Assembly (NCBI RefSeq): GCF_900631945.1
Contig: NZ_UZWE01000019.1
Coordinates: 1-64,000, forward strand
Direction of reading: 5' to 3'
Origin: Paracoccus haematequi
GTDB taxonomy: Bacteria > Pseudomonadota > Alphaproteobacteria > Rhodobacterales > Rhodobacteraceae
Length of the DNA stretch: 64,000 nucleotides
Shown here: in pieces, positions 47,243 to 58,985 of the stretch
Layout of the letters: each line of letters starts with the position of its first letter
Position numbering within the stretch: position 1 is the first letter of the stretch
Made by a program: the position numbers and the translations under genes
The notes under the pieces: generated by a model
What the model saw: only the letters and a program-made list of their open reading frames with translations
Told to the model about the DNA's origin: nothing
Databases searched by the model: none

Positions 47243-48109
47243 GTGACCGAAACCGACCTGCCTGTCCTGATCGACCGGCCCGACCGATGGGCCAGCGGCG
47301 TCATTTTCGGGTCGCCTCATTCCGGCCGCGTCTACCCCGACTGGTTCCTGGAAGGCACCCGACTGCCGCCGGAAACCCTGCGGTCGTCCGAGGATGCCTT
47401 CGTGGACCGGCTGATCGCCTGCGCGCCCGCCTTGGGCGCGGTGACGATTCGGGCGCAGGTGCCCCGCGCCATCGTCGACCTGAACCGCGCCCCGGACGAG
47501 ATCGACCCCCTGGTGGTGCGCGGCGTCCCACGCCATCCCCTGAACCAGCGGACCCTGGCGGGCCTGGGCGTGATCCCTCGGGTCGTGTCGCAGGGCCGCG
47601 CCATCCTGGAACGCCCCTTGGACCGAGCCGAGGCGGAACGCCGCATCGACGCCTATTGGCGGCCCTATCACCAAGCCCTGACCGCCCTGATCGCCGAGGC
47701 GCGGGCGCGGTTCGGGCAGGCGATCCTGATCGACATGCATTCGATGCCGCACGACGCCCTGGCCCATCTGCACGGGCCGCGCCCCGACATGGTGCTGGGC
47801 AACCGCCACGGCCTGTCCGCCGCCGCGCGCGTGTCCGACGCCATCGTCGCCGCCGTCGAGGCCGAGGGCTGGCGGATCCGGCGCAACTCGCCCTTCGCGG
47901 GGGCCTATATCTGTTCAGCCTATGGCAGGCCGGGCCAGAACATCCATGTGGTGCAGCTGGAAATCGACAGGGCGCTGTATATGGACGAAAAGACCATCGC
48001 CCCGCATGACGGGTTCGACGATGTCGCCGCCAGGATGGCGCGGGTGATTCGCAAGCTGGCCGCCCTGGAAGGCGACGCCCGCTCGGACCCGGCCATCGCC
48101 GCCGAATGA
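47243..48109 (+). CDS. N-formylglutamate amidohydrolase-like protein
   Basis: 288 residues. VIFGSPHSGRVYPDWFL start (His and Ser), APALGAVTIRAQVPRAIVDLNRAPDEID, VVSQGRAI, AILIDMHSMPHDA (metal-site HSM), GNRHGLSAAARV and NSPFAGAYICSAYGRPGQNIHVVQLEIDR, the FGase signature set. Family members release formate from N-formylglutamate in histidine breakdown, but some lie outside hut operons and may cut other N-acyl amino acids. GTG start, no strong ribosome site. qmcA follows by 13 bp. Confidence 0.87.
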   Translation: MTETDLPVLIDRPDRWASGVIFGSPHSGRVYPDWFLEGTRLPPETLRSSEDAFVDRLIACAPALGAVTIRAQVPRAIVDLNRAPDEIDPLVVRGVPRHPLNQRTLAGLGVIPRVVSQGRAILERPLDRAEAERRIDAYWRPYHQALTALIAEARARFGQAILIDMHSMPHDALAHLHGPRPDMVLGNRHGLSAAARVSDAIVAAVEAEGWRIRRNSPFAGAYICSAYGRPGQNIHVVQLEIDRALYMDEKTIAPHDGFDDVAARMARVIRKLAALEGDARSDPAIAAE

Positions 48110-48122
48110 CAGGAGTGAACGG

Positions 48123-49025
48123 ATGGACGACCTGCCAAGCCTGATCGGCGATGCCCTGGGCCGCAACATGGCCCTGATCGTGCTTGCGGTCCTGATCCTG
48201 CTGGCCGTCATGTCGGCGGTCAGGATCGTGCCGCAGTCGGAAAAATACGTGGTCGAGCGGTTCGGCCGCCTGCATTCGGTGCTGGGACCGGGGATCAACC
48301 TGACGGTGCCCTTCCTGGACCGCGTGGCGCACAGGATTTCTGTCCTGGAACGGCAGCTGCCGACCAACAGCCAGGACGCCATCACCGCCGACAACGTGCT
48401 GGTGCAGGTGGAAACGAGCGTCTTCTATCGCATCATCGAACCCGAAAAGACCGTCTACCGCATCCGCGACATCGACGCGGCCATCGCCACCACCGTCGCG
48501 GGCATCGTGCGGTCGGAAATCGGCACGATGGAGCTGGACCAGGTGCAGTCGAACCGCGCCTCGCTGATCACCCGGATCCGCGAATCGCTGGCCAATGTCG
48601 TCGACGACTGGGGGATCGAGGTGACGCGGGCCGAGATCCTGGACGTGAACCTGGACCAGGCGACCCGCGCCGCCATGCTGCAACAGTTGAACGCCGAGCG
48701 CGCGCGGCGGGCGTTGGTGACCGAGGCCGAGGGCAAGCGCCGCGCGGTCGAACTGGCCGCCGACGGCGATCTGTATGCCGCCGAGCAGCTTGCCAAGGCC
48801 AAGCGCGTCCTGGCCGACGCCGAGGCTTATGCCACCGCCGCCATCGCCGAGGCGATCCAGAAAAACGGGCTTGAGGCCGCGCAGTATCAGGTGGCGCTGA
48901 AACAGGTCGAGGCGCTGGCCGAGGTCGGCCGGGGCGACGGCAAGCAGGTCGTGCTGCTGCCCGCCGCCGCGCTGGATGCCTTTGGCGACGCCTTCAGCCT
49001 GCTGCGCGCGCGGTCGTCGTCGTGA
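48123..49025 (+). CDS. qmcA: SPFH-domain membrane protein QmcA
   Basis: 300 residues. One N-terminal membrane helix (MALIVLAVLILLAVMSAV), then a stomatin/prohibitin domain (VPQSEKYVVERFGRLHSVLGPGINLTVPFLDRV, RESLANVVDDWGIEVTRAEI) and a coiled C-terminal region (EAEGKRRAVELAADGDLYAAEQLAKAKRVLADAEAY). It forms membrane microdomain scaffolds and works with the membrane protease-related NfeD, encoded next. Start ATG follows aggag 5 bp upstream; its stop overlaps nfeD by 4 bp. Confidence 0.92.
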   Translation: MDDLPSLIGDALGRNMALIVLAVLILLAVMSAVRIVPQSEKYVVERFGRLHSVLGPGINLTVPFLDRVAHRISVLERQLPTNSQDAITADNVLVQVETSVFYRIIEPEKTVYRIRDIDAAIATTVAGIVRSEIGTMELDQVQSNRASLITRIRESLANVVDDWGIEVTRAEILDVNLDQATRAAMLQQLNAERARRALVTEAEGKRRAVELAADGDLYAAEQLAKAKRVLADAEAYATAAIAEAIQKNGLEAAQYQVALKQVEALAEVGRGDGKQVVLLPAAALDAFGDAFSLLRARSSS

Positions 49026-49282
49026 ACGGCTGGCTGTGGCTGATCGCCGCCTTCGTGCTGGCGGGAATCGAGCTGCTGGTGCCGGGCTGGGCCTTCATGG
49101 GCCTTGCGGCCTCGGTCGGGCTGATGGGGGTGCTGCTGCTGACCGGCCTGTGGACGGCGGGCCTGCCCGCGACGCTGGTCGTCACCGCCCTGCTGTCGGC
49201 GGCGGCCTGGCTGCTGTTCCGGCGGTTGTGGCCGACCAGCCGGGGCGACAAGCGGATCTGGGACCGCGACATCAACGAATGA
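49022..49282 (+). CDS. NfeD-like membrane protein
   Basis: 86 residues with three hydrophobic segments (NGWLWLIAAFVLAGIELLV, GLAASVGLMGVLLLTGL, ATLVVTALLSAAAWLLF) and a short cytoplasmic tail (RRLWPTSRGDKRIWDRDINE). This is the short NfeD type (YbbK-like), without the OB domain of long forms, and pairs with the SPFH protein. Starts with GTG in a 4-bp overlap with qmcA; stop overlaps the Nudix gene as ATGA. Confidence 0.87.
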   Translation: MNGWLWLIAAFVLAGIELLVPGWAFMGLAASVGLMGVLLLTGLWTAGLPATLVVTALLSAAAWLLFRRLWPTSRGDKRIWDRDINE

Positions 49283-49770
49283 CGGCGCCGACGGATGATG
49301 CAGCCGGGTATTTGGGCAAAGAAGAAGCGCCCTTTCACGGCGCCAAGCTGATCCTGGTCCATGACGGGCGGTTGCTGACCTATCTGCGCGACGACAGGGC
49401 GGGGCTGCCGTTTCCGGCCTGCTGGGATCTGCCCGGCGGCGGGCGCGAGGGCGACGAATCGCCCATGGATTGCGCGCTGCGCGAACTGCGCGAGGAATTC
49501 GGCTTGGCACTGCCGCCATCGCGGCTGGAGGGGCGGTCCTTCGCGTCGATCCAGCATCCCGGCTGGCGGTCCTGGCTGTTCACCGGGCAGTTGAGCCCGG
49601 CCGAAGTCGCGGCGATCCGTTTCGGCGACGAGGGGCAGGACTGGCGGATGATGCCGCTGGCGGACTTCGCCGCCCATCCCCGCGCGGTCCCGCAGTTCCG
49701 CGAGCTGGTCCGCGCCTTTATCGCAGCGCCGCCACGCCCCGCACCAGCGGGCGCAGCGCGTCGCCCTTGA
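49279..49770 (+). CDS. Nudix hydrolase
   Basis: 163 residues. Complete Nudix box at 54-76 (GGREGDE, seven residues, RELREEFGL), flanked by LPFPACWDLPGGG. Substrate unknown; the family hydrolyses nucleoside diphosphates linked to X. Residues 11-17 (YLGKEEA) are encoded by the repeat tail described at 6203-6319. The 3' 53 bp overlap the facing membrane-protein gene, leaving a Pro/Ala-rich end (APPRPAPAGAARRP). Confidence 0.83.
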   Translation: MTAPTDDAAGYLGKEEAPFHGAKLILVHDGRLLTYLRDDRAGLPFPACWDLPGGGREGDESPMDCALRELREEFGLALPPSRLEGRSFASIQHPGWRSWLFTGQLSPAEVAAIRFGDEGQDWRMMPLADFAAHPRAVPQFRELVRAFIAAPPRPAPAGAARRP

Positions 49771-50452
49771 CCATCCAGCTTGTGGCAAAGGCGAAGGTGG
49801 CGATTGTTTCCAGCCAGAAGACCGGGCGCAGGGCTTCCAGCCTGTCGTCCAGGCCGGTCGCGAACAGCACCCCCACCAGGCCGATGCTGGCGATGATCGT
49901 CCAGCCGCACAGGCGATAGATCCGGTTCGAGGCGTGTTTTTCCGGCCCGTCCACCGCGCCCTTGGTGAACAGCACCAGGCAATAGACGGCAAGCGCGCCG
50001 AAGAACACCGCCGCAGCCCCCAGGTGGACCAGCGACGACCAGTCCCGTTCCCCCTGGTTCAGCAGGCATTCCAGCAGCGTGCAAAGCGGATCGACGGGCA
50101 TCTCGGGCGCCTTGTCGTCGGGACTGGTCGGCACCAGGGCCACCAGGGCGACGGCGACTGCCGCCACCCGCGCCGTGCCCTTGTCCGTGACCAGGTCGCC
50201 CGCGTTGGGGCGGAAACCCTCATAGCTCCACAAAAACACCGCCTGGGCGATCAGGGTGCCCACGAAGACCTCTCGCATCGGGCTGTGATAGGCGGCGGAA
50301 ATGCTGGTCAGCAGATCGCCCTTCCACATCCCATAGGCCAGCAGCGCGACCGGCAAGAAGAAGCCAAGCGCCCCGATGGCCCGGCGCACGGCCAGGAAGG
50401 ACAGCACCAGGTCGTTATGCGCCTTTTGGGAAATGCCGCTTTCGTCCGCCAT
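49718..50452 (-). CDS. Six-helix membrane protein of unknown function
   Basis: 244 residues, not recognised. About six hydrophobic helices: RAIGALGFFLPVALLAYGMW, EVFVGTLIAQAVFLWSY, VAAVAVALVALVP, HLGAAAVFFGALAVYCLVL, GWTIIASIGLVGVLFATGL and ETIATFAFATSWMV. A loop with PVDPLCTLLECLLNQGERDWS faces one side and carries two Cys. Overall it resembles hypothetical frh/DUF998-type proteins only loosely. ATG preceded by a weak site; it stands alone, convergent with the Nudix gene and divergent from pyrF's promoter side. Confidence 0.65.
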   Translation of the reverse strand: MADESGISQKAHNDLVLSFLAVRRAIGALGFFLPVALLAYGMWKGDLLTSISAAYHSPMREVFVGTLIAQAVFLWSYEGFRPNAGDLVTDKGTARVAAVAVALVALVPTSPDDKAPEMPVDPLCTLLECLLNQGERDWSSLVHLGAAAVFFGALAVYCLVLFTKGAVDGPEKHASNRIYRLCGWTIIASIGLVGVLFATGLDDRLEALRPVFWLETIATFAFATSWMVKGDALRPLVRGVAALR

Positions 50453-50501
50453 CCCGTTCCCCGTTTTCCGCCAGATTGGCGCGGGGGACGCAGGCGGTCA
50501 A

Positions 50502-51185
50502 TCAGCCCCGCAGTTCCGCCAGAATCGCCTGCGCCGCCGCGCGGGGATCGGCGGCCTGCCAGATCGGGCGGCCGACCACGATATGATCGGCCCCCGCGCC
50601 GATGGCGCTGGCCGGGGTCTCTACCCGCTTCTGGTCGCCCAGGGCCGCGCCCGCAGGACGCACGCCGGGCGTCACGATCAGCCGCGCGTTCGGCAGGGCG
50701 CGGATCGCCGCCGCTTCGCGCGGGGAACAGATGATGCCGTCGGCCCCGGCCTCGAAGGCGCGGGCGGCGCGTTCCACGGTGATCTCGTGCAGCTCGCCCG
50801 GCTGGATCATGCCCGCGTCCAGATCCGCGCGCTCCAACGAGGTCAGGATCGTCACGCCCAGGATTTTCAGCGCCGATCCCGCCGCGCCCTCCTTGGCGGC
50901 GCGGACCACATGCGGGTCGCCATGCACGGTCAGGAAATCCAGGTCGAACCGCGCCAGCCCGCGCACGGCGGCTTCCACCGTGGCGCCGATGTCGAACAGC
51001 TTCATGTCCAGGAAGATGCGCTTGCCGTGGTCCGCCTTCAGTTCCTGCGCCAGCGCCAGCCCGCCGCCGGTCAGCATCCCCAGGCCGATTTTGTAGAAGC
51101 CCACGGCATCGCCCAGCCGTTCGGCAAGCTCCAGCCCCGCCACGGCGTTCGGCACATCCAGTGCCACGATCAGCCGGTCATCCAT
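50502..51185 (-). CDS. pyrF: Orotidine 5'-phosphate decarboxylase
   Basis: 227 residues. RLIVALDVPNA start, GFYKIGLGML, FLDMKLFDIGATVEAAV (DxKxxDI catalytic set), LTVHGDPHVVRAA, and VTPGVRPAGAALGDQKRV ending in GADHIVVGRPI. It makes UMP in pyrimidine synthesis. An ATG 12 bp upstream is also possible. It points away from clpB across 156 bp. Confidence 0.95.
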   Translation of the reverse strand: MDDRLIVALDVPNAVAGLELAERLGDAVGFYKIGLGMLTGGGLALAQELKADHGKRIFLDMKLFDIGATVEAAVRGLARFDLDFLTVHGDPHVVRAAKEGAAGSALKILGVTILTSLERADLDAGMIQPGELHEITVERAARAFEAGADGIICSPREAAAIRALPNARLIVTPGVRPAGAALGDQKRVETPASAIGAGADHIVVGRPIWQAADPRAAAQAILAELRG

Positions 51186-51237
51186 TACAGCCCCCATCCG
51201 CAGGAAAATCGCGGCGTTATGGCACAGGCCAGAGCCG

Positions 51238-51265
51238 CTTGAAAGCGCGGCGAAACTTCCCAAAT
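51238..51265 (+). promoter_or_regulatory. Heat-shock (RpoH) promoter of clpB
   Basis: cttgaaa (51238-51244), 13 bp, tcccaaat (51258-51265) fits the sigma-32 consensus CTTGAAA-N11-16-CCCCATNT well in the -35 and moderately in the -10. It lies 76 bp upstream of the clpB ATG, as expected for a chaperone gene. Confidence 0.65.
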
Positions 51266-51341
51266 CTTGATCCGAAGACCCGGATCGGGCGTGCCTTCGG
51301 GGCGTCCGCGCAACGGGGGCTATTGAAAGGGGAATTTGCCG

Positions 51342-53981
<2,640 letters not shown>

Positions 53982-53984
53982 TCC

Positions 53985-54014
53985 GAAAAGGCCCCGCATC
54001 GCCGGGGCCTTTTC
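53985..54014 (+). terminator. Terminator of clpB
   Basis: A 12-bp perfect stem gaaaaggccccg/cggggccttttc with a 6-base loop, starting 3 bp after the stop, with a T-run in the right arm. It is bidirectional in form. Confidence 0.85.
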
Positions 54015-54121
54015 ATGCAACAGTCACAAACCCGTCACGACCTGTCCACGTTTCCGTGATCTTGCCCTGATACCAGACCGCATCGCGAAAAAGCGCGAAA
54101 TCGTTGTTCAGGATCAAGATC

Positions 54122-55177
54122 ATGCAAAGAATTGCAGAGTTTGCCGCCGCAGCCGTCTGCGCCTCGGCCCTTTTCGCCCTGCCGGTCGCGGCGGCTTCGG
54201 TCGACAGTCCCTATGCCACGCTGAACGGCCAGGCCCCGATCGTGATCGCCCATCGCGGCGCTCCGGCCTATCTGCCCGAGAACACCATCGGCGGGAACGA
54301 ACTGTCGGCCAAGATGGGCGCGGACTATATCGAGACCGACGTGATGATGACCCGTGACGGCGTTCTGGTGGCGATGCACGATTCCAGCCTGGCGCGCACC
54401 ACCAATGTCGAATCGGTCTATGCCCCGCGCAACGGCGGCTATGCGGTCAAGGATTTCACCTATGAGGAATTGCAGGCCCTCACGGTCGAGCCGACCGGCT
54501 CGGGCCGGTGGACCTATCCCGATTTCGCGCCCCAGGATCCGAATCCCTATCGCATCCCCAGCTTCGCGGACATGCTGGACGCGCTGACCGCCTATAACGA
54601 CAAGAACGGCACCAATGTCGGGATGCTGACCGAAGGCAAATACGCCTATGACGAGGCGACCAGCCGTGCGGTGATCGAAACGCTGATCGACAAGGGCTAT
54701 ACCACCCGCGAAAAGTCGATGGTCCAGTCCTTCGATTTCGGCAATGTCTTCGCCTACAGCAACCTGCTGCGCGAATACGGTGTGGACATGGGCGTGGCCC
54801 AGTTGGGCGGCATCGGCAAGGCGGGCGGCCAGTGGACCATCGACGGCGTGCTGGTCAGCCAGGTTGCCGGCCATATCGACACGCTGGCGGCCAGCTATGG
54901 CTCGATCACCAAGGAACTGATCGACTATGCGCATGGCCTGGGCCTCAGCGTCTATGGCTGGACATTCCGCCCCGCTGATCAGGACATGGCCTTCGCGCAA
55001 CTGAAGGATCTGCTGGACTGGGGCCTGGACGGCATCATCACCGACAACCCCGACTATGCCCGCGCGGTGGTCGATTCGCTTGACCTGGCGCCGGTGCCGC
55101 TGCCTGCGGGCCTGCCGCTGATGGCCGCGGGCCTTGGCGCGCTGACCGCGCTGCGCATCCGCCGCCGCCGGGCCTGA
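54122..55177 (+). CDS. Secreted glycerophosphodiester phosphodiesterase with VPLPA C-terminal anchor
   Basis: 351 residues. Signal peptide (AEFAAAAVCASALFALPVAAA). GDPD fold: PIVIAHRGAPAYLPENTI (His 44, Glu 53), GADYIETDVMMTRDG, MHDSSLARTT and TDNPDYARA. It splits glycerol-3-phosphate from glycerophosphodiesters to feed phosphate or glycerol uptake. The C-terminus has VPLPAGLPLMAAGLGAL then RIRRRRA, a VPLPA-type sorting signal with hydrophobic helix and basic tail. The ATG at 54122 is used; an in-frame TTG lies 18 bp upstream. The next gene has the same C-terminal signal. Confidence 0.88.
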   Translation: MQRIAEFAAAAVCASALFALPVAAASVDSPYATLNGQAPIVIAHRGAPAYLPENTIGGNELSAKMGADYIETDVMMTRDGVLVAMHDSSLARTTNVESVYAPRNGGYAVKDFTYEELQALTVEPTGSGRWTYPDFAPQDPNPYRIPSFADMLDALTAYNDKNGTNVGMLTEGKYAYDEATSRAVIETLIDKGYTTREKSMVQSFDFGNVFAYSNLLREYGVDMGVAQLGGIGKAGGQWTIDGVLVSQVAGHIDTLAASYGSITKELIDYAHGLGLSVYGWTFRPADQDMAFAQLKDLLDWGLDGIITDNPDYARAVVDSLDLAPVPLPAGLPLMAAGLGALTALRIRRRRA

Positions 55178-55186
55178 CCCCCATCG

Positions 55187-55205
55187 GGGCGGTTCGCCGC
55201 CGCCC
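55187..55205 (+). terminator. Weak hairpin after the GDPD gene
   Basis: Stem gggcgg/ccgccc with a 7-base loop then ttt, 9 bp after the GDPD stop and before the next gene. It is short, so readthrough is possible. Confidence 0.4.
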
Positions 55206-55228
55206 TTTCCCGATTTCACGAGGATACC

Positions 55229-55900
55229 ATGTTCAACCCGATCCTGCGCGCCGCCGCGCCGCTGCTTGCCCTGGCCGTCCTGTCGGCCCCCGTTTCCGCC
55301 GCCAGCGTCATCGTCAACGGCACCTTCGACAACAACACGACCGGCTGGACCGGCAGCTATTCCACCCGGATCGCCGATCCCTGGATCGACACCGGCAGCT
55401 ATTACTTTCCCGGCGCGGGTCCGACCCATTCCATCTCTCAGGACTATGCCCTGAGCACCGAGGAGCGCGCCAAGACCCAGACCGGACGGCTGGGCTATGC
55501 CTTCTCGGCCGACATGTTCGGCTGGCACGGGCAGCGAGACTATTCGATCCTGTCGGTGTCCTTCTTCGACAGCGCGAACACGCTGATGGGCTTTGCCGCG
55601 CTGGATACCCGCGACATCTATCCCGACACCGGGATGCCCTGGGATCTGTTCATCTATGCGGGCGGGAAATACTATCAGGAGCTGACCGGCTTCCTGCCCA
55701 CCGGCACCACCCTGCTGCGCTTCGCCATCGATTCGGTGCGGGTCGGCGGCGGCACCAACAATGACGGCTATATCGACAACGCGTCCTTCGTGCTGACCGA
55801 CATGCCCGCCCCGGCGCCGGTTCCCCTGCCCGCGACGCTGCCGCTGCTGGCCGCTGGCGTCGTCGGGATGGGCGCGCTGCGCCGCCGCAAGACCCGCTGA
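55229..55900 (+). CDS. Secreted protein with VPLPA C-terminal anchor
   Basis: 223 residues. Signal peptide (RAAAPLLALAVLSAPVSAAS), a middle domain rich in beta strands and aromatic residues (VIVNGTFDNNTTGWTGSY, resembling carbohydrate-binding-like PEP-CTERM proteins), and the terminal VPLPATLPLLAAGVVGMGAL followed by RRRKTR. The middle part has no known enzymatic motif. It is translated from its own aggatacc-ATG site and follows the GDPD gene by 51 bp. Confidence 0.75.
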   Translation: MFNPILRAAAPLLALAVLSAPVSAASVIVNGTFDNNTTGWTGSYSTRIADPWIDTGSYYFPGAGPTHSISQDYALSTEERAKTQTGRLGYAFSADMFGWHGQRDYSILSVSFFDSANTLMGFAALDTRDIYPDTGMPWDLFIYAGGKYYQELTGFLPTGTTLLRFAIDSVRVGGGTNNDGYIDNASFVLTDMPAPAPVPLPATLPLLAAGVVGMGALRRRKTR

Positions 55901-55912
55901 CATCAGACAGGT

Positions 55913-55934
55913 CGCGCCCCCATCCGGGGGCGCG
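55913..55934. terminator. Bidirectional terminator between VPLPA gene and dxs
   Basis: Perfect 9-bp stem cgcgccccc/gggggcgcg with a 4-base loop atcc in the 38-bp gap between convergent genes. No clear T-run on either side. Confidence 0.6.
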
Positions 55935-55938
55935 GCGT

Positions 55939-57855
55939 TCAGGCGGTCCTGCCCGCCAGTTGCGCGACGCCCATCACCTCCAGCACCTTCGCCTCGATAT
56001 GGGCGGCGTTCAGGGCCGAGGTGTCATACATCGCATAGGGCGCGTCGTGATCGACGAACCGATCCGGCAGCACCATCGACCGGAAGCGCAATCCGCTGTC
56101 AAAGACCCCCTCATCCGCCAGCAACTGCGCGACATGGCTGCCGAAGCCGCCCACCGCGCCTTCTTCCACTGTGATCAGCGCGTCATGGCCCGCCGCCAGC
56201 CGCAGGATCAGGTCGCGGTCCAGCGGCTTGGCGAAGCGGGCATCCGCGACGGTCGGGGTGATCCCGCGCGCCGCCAGGGATTCAGAGGCCTTCAACGCCT
56301 CGGACAGGCGGGTGCCGAAGGACAGGATGGCGACACCCTTGCCCTGCTGGACGATGCGGCCCTTGCCGATCTCCAGCACCTGGCCGCGTTCCGGCATCTC
56401 GACCCCGGTGCCCTCGCCGCGCGGAAAGCGGAACGCGATGGGACCGCTGTCATGGGCGGCGGCGGTGGCGACCATGTGCATCAGTTCGGCCTCGTCGGCG
56501 GCGGCCATCACCACCATGCCGGGCAGGTTCGCCAGAAAGGCGATGTCATAGGCCCCGGCATGGGTCGGGCCGTCCTGGCCCACCAGCCCGGCGCGGTCGA
56601 TGGCGAAGCGCACCGGCAGGTTCTGGACCGCCACGTCATGCACCACCTGATCATAGCCGCGCTGCAAAAAGGTCGAATAGATCGCGCAGAAGGGCTTCAT
56701 CCCGCCCGCCGCCAGCCCCGCCGCGAAGGTCACGGCGTGCTGTTCGGCGATGCCCACGTCGAAGGTCCGGCGCGGGAAACGCTCGGCGAACTGCTTCAAC
56801 CCGGTGCCGTCCGGCATGGCGGCGGTGATGCCGACGATCCGGTCGTCGCGCCCGGCCTCGTCGATCAGCGCCCGCGCAAAGACGGCGGTATAGCTGGGAG
56901 CGTTCGATTTCGCCTTGGCCTGGACGCCCGTCACCATGTCGAACTTGGCCGTGGCATGGCCGCGGTCGGCGGCGTTTTCGGCCGGGGCATAGCCCTTGCC
57001 CTTTTTCGTCACGGCATGGATCAGCACCGGCCCGGTGGCGCGCGATTTCACCGTGCGCAGCAGCGGCAGAAGCTGGTCCAGATCGTGCCCGTCGACCGGG
57101 CCGATATAGGAAAAGCCCAGTTCCTCGAACAGCGTGCCGCCGATGGTCATGCCCTTCAGCATTTCCTTGGCCCGGCGCGCGCCTTCCTGGAAGGGCGGCG
57201 GCAGCAGGCCCACGGCGCCCTTGGCGGCGGCCTTCAGATCCTGGAAGGGCGCGCGGCTGTAAAGGCTGGTCAGGTATGACGACAGCGCGCCCACCGGCGG
57301 GGCGATGGACATCTCGTTGTCGTTCAGGATCACGAACAGCCGCTTGCCCAGATGGCCCGCGTTGTTCAGCGCCTCGAAGGCCATGCCCGCGCTCATGGCG
57401 CCGTCGCCGATCACCGCGACCGCATCGCCCGGATCGCCGCCCAGGTCGCGCGCGACGGCAAAGCCCAGTGCCGCGCTGATCGAGGTGCTGGAATGGCCCG
57501 CCCCGAACGGATCATAAGGGCTTTCCGCGCGCTTGGTGAAGCCCGCCAGACCGCCGCCCATGCGCAGGGTGCGGATCCGGTCGCGCCGTCCGGTCAGGAT
57601 CTTGTGGGGATAGCATTGGTGGCCCACGTCCCAGATGATCTTGTCGCGCGGCGTGTCGAACACCGCATGCAACGCCACGGTCAGTTCCACGACGCCAAGG
57701 CCCGCGCCCAGATGACCCCCGGTGACGCTGACCGCGCTGATCGTCTCGGATCTCAACTCGTCGGCAAGCTGGCGCAGTTCCCGATCGCTGAGCGTCTTCA
57801 TATCCGAGGGCAGCTTGACCCGGTCGAGGATCGGCGTCTTGGTCAGGTCGGTCAT
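55939..57855 (-). CDS. dxs: 1-deoxy-D-xylulose-5-phosphate synthase
   Basis: 638 residues. [21 protein letters not shown] and [18 protein letters not shown], the thiamine-diphosphate site [49 protein letters not shown] (catalytic Glu) and [17 protein letters not shown]. It condenses pyruvate and glyceraldehyde-3-phosphate in the MEP isoprenoid pathway. ispA, its downstream partner in prenyl synthesis, lies directly upstream in the same operon. Confidence 0.97.
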   Translation of the reverse strand: MTDLTKTPILDRVKLPSDMKTLSDRELRQLADELRSETISAVSVTGGHLGAGLGVVELTVALHAVFDTPRDKIIWDVGHQCYPHKILTGRRDRIRTLRMGGGLAGFTKRAESPYDPFGAGHSSTSISAALGFAVARDLGGDPGDAVAVIGDGAMSAGMAFEALNNAGHLGKRLFVILNDNEMSIAPPVGALSSYLTSLYSRAPFQDLKAAAKGAVGLLPPPFQEGARRAKEMLKGMTIGGTLFEELGFSYIGPVDGHDLDQLLPLLRTVKSRATGPVLIHAVTKKGKGYAPAENAADRGHATAKFDMVTGVQAKAKSNAPSYTAVFARALIDEAGRDDRIVGITAAMPDGTGLKQFAERFPRRTFDVGIAEQHAVTFAAGLAAGGMKPFCAIYSTFLQRGYDQVVHDVAVQNLPVRFAIDRAGLVGQDGPTHAGAYDIAFLANLPGMVVMAAADEAELMHMVATAAAHDSGPIAFRFPRGEGTGVEMPERGQVLEIGKGRIVQQGKGVAILSFGTRLSEALKASESLAARGITPTVADARFAKPLDRDLILRLAAGHDALITVEEGAVGGFGSHVAQLLADEGVFDSGLRFRSMVLPDRFVDHDAPYAMYDTSALNAAHIEAKVLEVMGVAQLAGRTA

Positions 57856-57888
57856 GGGCTGGCCCTCTCAGGCATCAGGGGCGGGCGA

Positions 57889-58749
57889 TCAGGTGTCGCG
57901 TTCGATAACGAAACGCGCCAGGCGGCGCAAGTTTCCGGCGGCCTCGCCATAGGGCGCCAGGGCGGCATCGGCATCCGCGGCCAGCCGCGCCGCCGTTGCC
58001 CGCGCGCCGTCCAGGCCCAGCAGCGACACGAAGGTGGCCTTTCCCGCCTGGGCGTCCTTGCCGACGCGCTTGCCGGTCACATCTTCGTTGCCGGTCACGT
58101 CCAGGATGTCGTCGGCGATCTGGAAGGCAAGCCCCACCGCATCGGCATAAGCCGCCAGCGGCGCCGGATCGGCATCGGCGATCAGCGGCCCGGCGATGGC
58201 GGCAAAGCGGATCAGCGCGCCGGTCTTGCCGCCCTGCAATTCGGTGATCTGGTCCAGCGTCAGCGGCGTGGCGGCGGTTTCGGCGGCGATGTCCAAGGCC
58301 TGCCCCCACACCATCCCCGCCCCTCCGACCGCCTGCGCGAAAGCCGCGACCAGGCGGCGGGTGGCCGCATCGCCGATGGCGGGATCGGCCAGCAGCCCGA
58401 AGGCCAGCGATTGCAGCGCGTCGCCCGCCAGGATCGCGGTGGCCTGGGACCATTTCACATGCACCGTTGGCAAGCCGCGCCGCAGGTCGTCGTCGTCCAT
58501 CGCGGGCAGGTCGTCATGGACCAGGGAATAGGCGTGCAGCGCCTCGACCGCCGCGGCGACCGGCAGGGCGGCATCGTCGGAAACGCCGTGCAGGCGGGCG
58601 GATTCCATCACCAGAAAGGCCCGGATCCGCTTGCCGCCCGCGCAGGCATAAGCCATCGCGTCTTGCAATTCGCCGGGCGGCAGGGCGCCGACGGCACGGT
58701 CCAGCGCGGCCTGGACCTGCGCCTTTACCCCGTCCAGCCGGTCCTGCAT
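57889..58749 (-). CDS. ispA: Farnesyl/geranyl diphosphate synthase
   Basis: 286 residues. Two Asp-rich motifs: first HDDLPAMDDDDLRRG (FARM) and second QIADDILDV (SARM), plus GGKRIRAFLV at the start and GGKTGALIRFA. It joins isopentenyl diphosphate to allylic diphosphates, giving the C15 product. Start ATG overlaps the xseB stop (TGATG). Confidence 0.95.
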   Translation of the reverse strand: MQDRLDGVKAQVQAALDRAVGALPPGELQDAMAYACAGGKRIRAFLVMESARLHGVSDDAALPVAAAVEALHAYSLVHDDLPAMDDDDLRRGLPTVHVKWSQATAILAGDALQSLAFGLLADPAIGDAATRRLVAAFAQAVGGAGMVWGQALDIAAETAATPLTLDQITELQGGKTGALIRFAAIAGPLIADADPAPLAAYADAVGLAFQIADDILDVTGNEDVTGKRVGKDAQAGKATFVSLLGLDGARATAARLAADADAALAPYGEAAGNLRRLARFVIERDT

Positions 58750-58985
58750 CACAGCCCCTCGGCCGGTTCCGTTCCCGTGGGCTGGCCATTGGCGGCCAGG
58801 GTGATCTTTTCCACCCGGTCCTCGGCCTCGCGCAGGCGTTTCTCGCAATGCTGGCGCAGCAAGGCGCCGCGTTCGTACAGGCGGATGGATTCGTCCAGCG
58901 TCGCGTCGCCGGTTTCCAGCTTGCCGACCGTGGCCTCCAGCTCTTTCATGGCTTCCTCGAAGCTCATGGTCGCGATGTCGTTCAT
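58749..58985 (-). CDS. xseB: Exodeoxyribonuclease VII small subunit
   Basis: 78 residues: SFEEAMKELEATVGKLETGDATLDESIRLYERG and CEKRLREAEDRVEKI, the whole XseB pattern. It pairs with XseA to chew single-stranded DNA. It sits in the conserved dxs-ispA-xseB order and overlaps the HDAC gene stop by 4 bp. Confidence 0.95.
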   Translation of the reverse strand: MNDIATMSFEEAMKELEATVGKLETGDATLDESIRLYERGALLRQHCEKRLREAEDRVEKITLAANGQPTGTEPAEGL

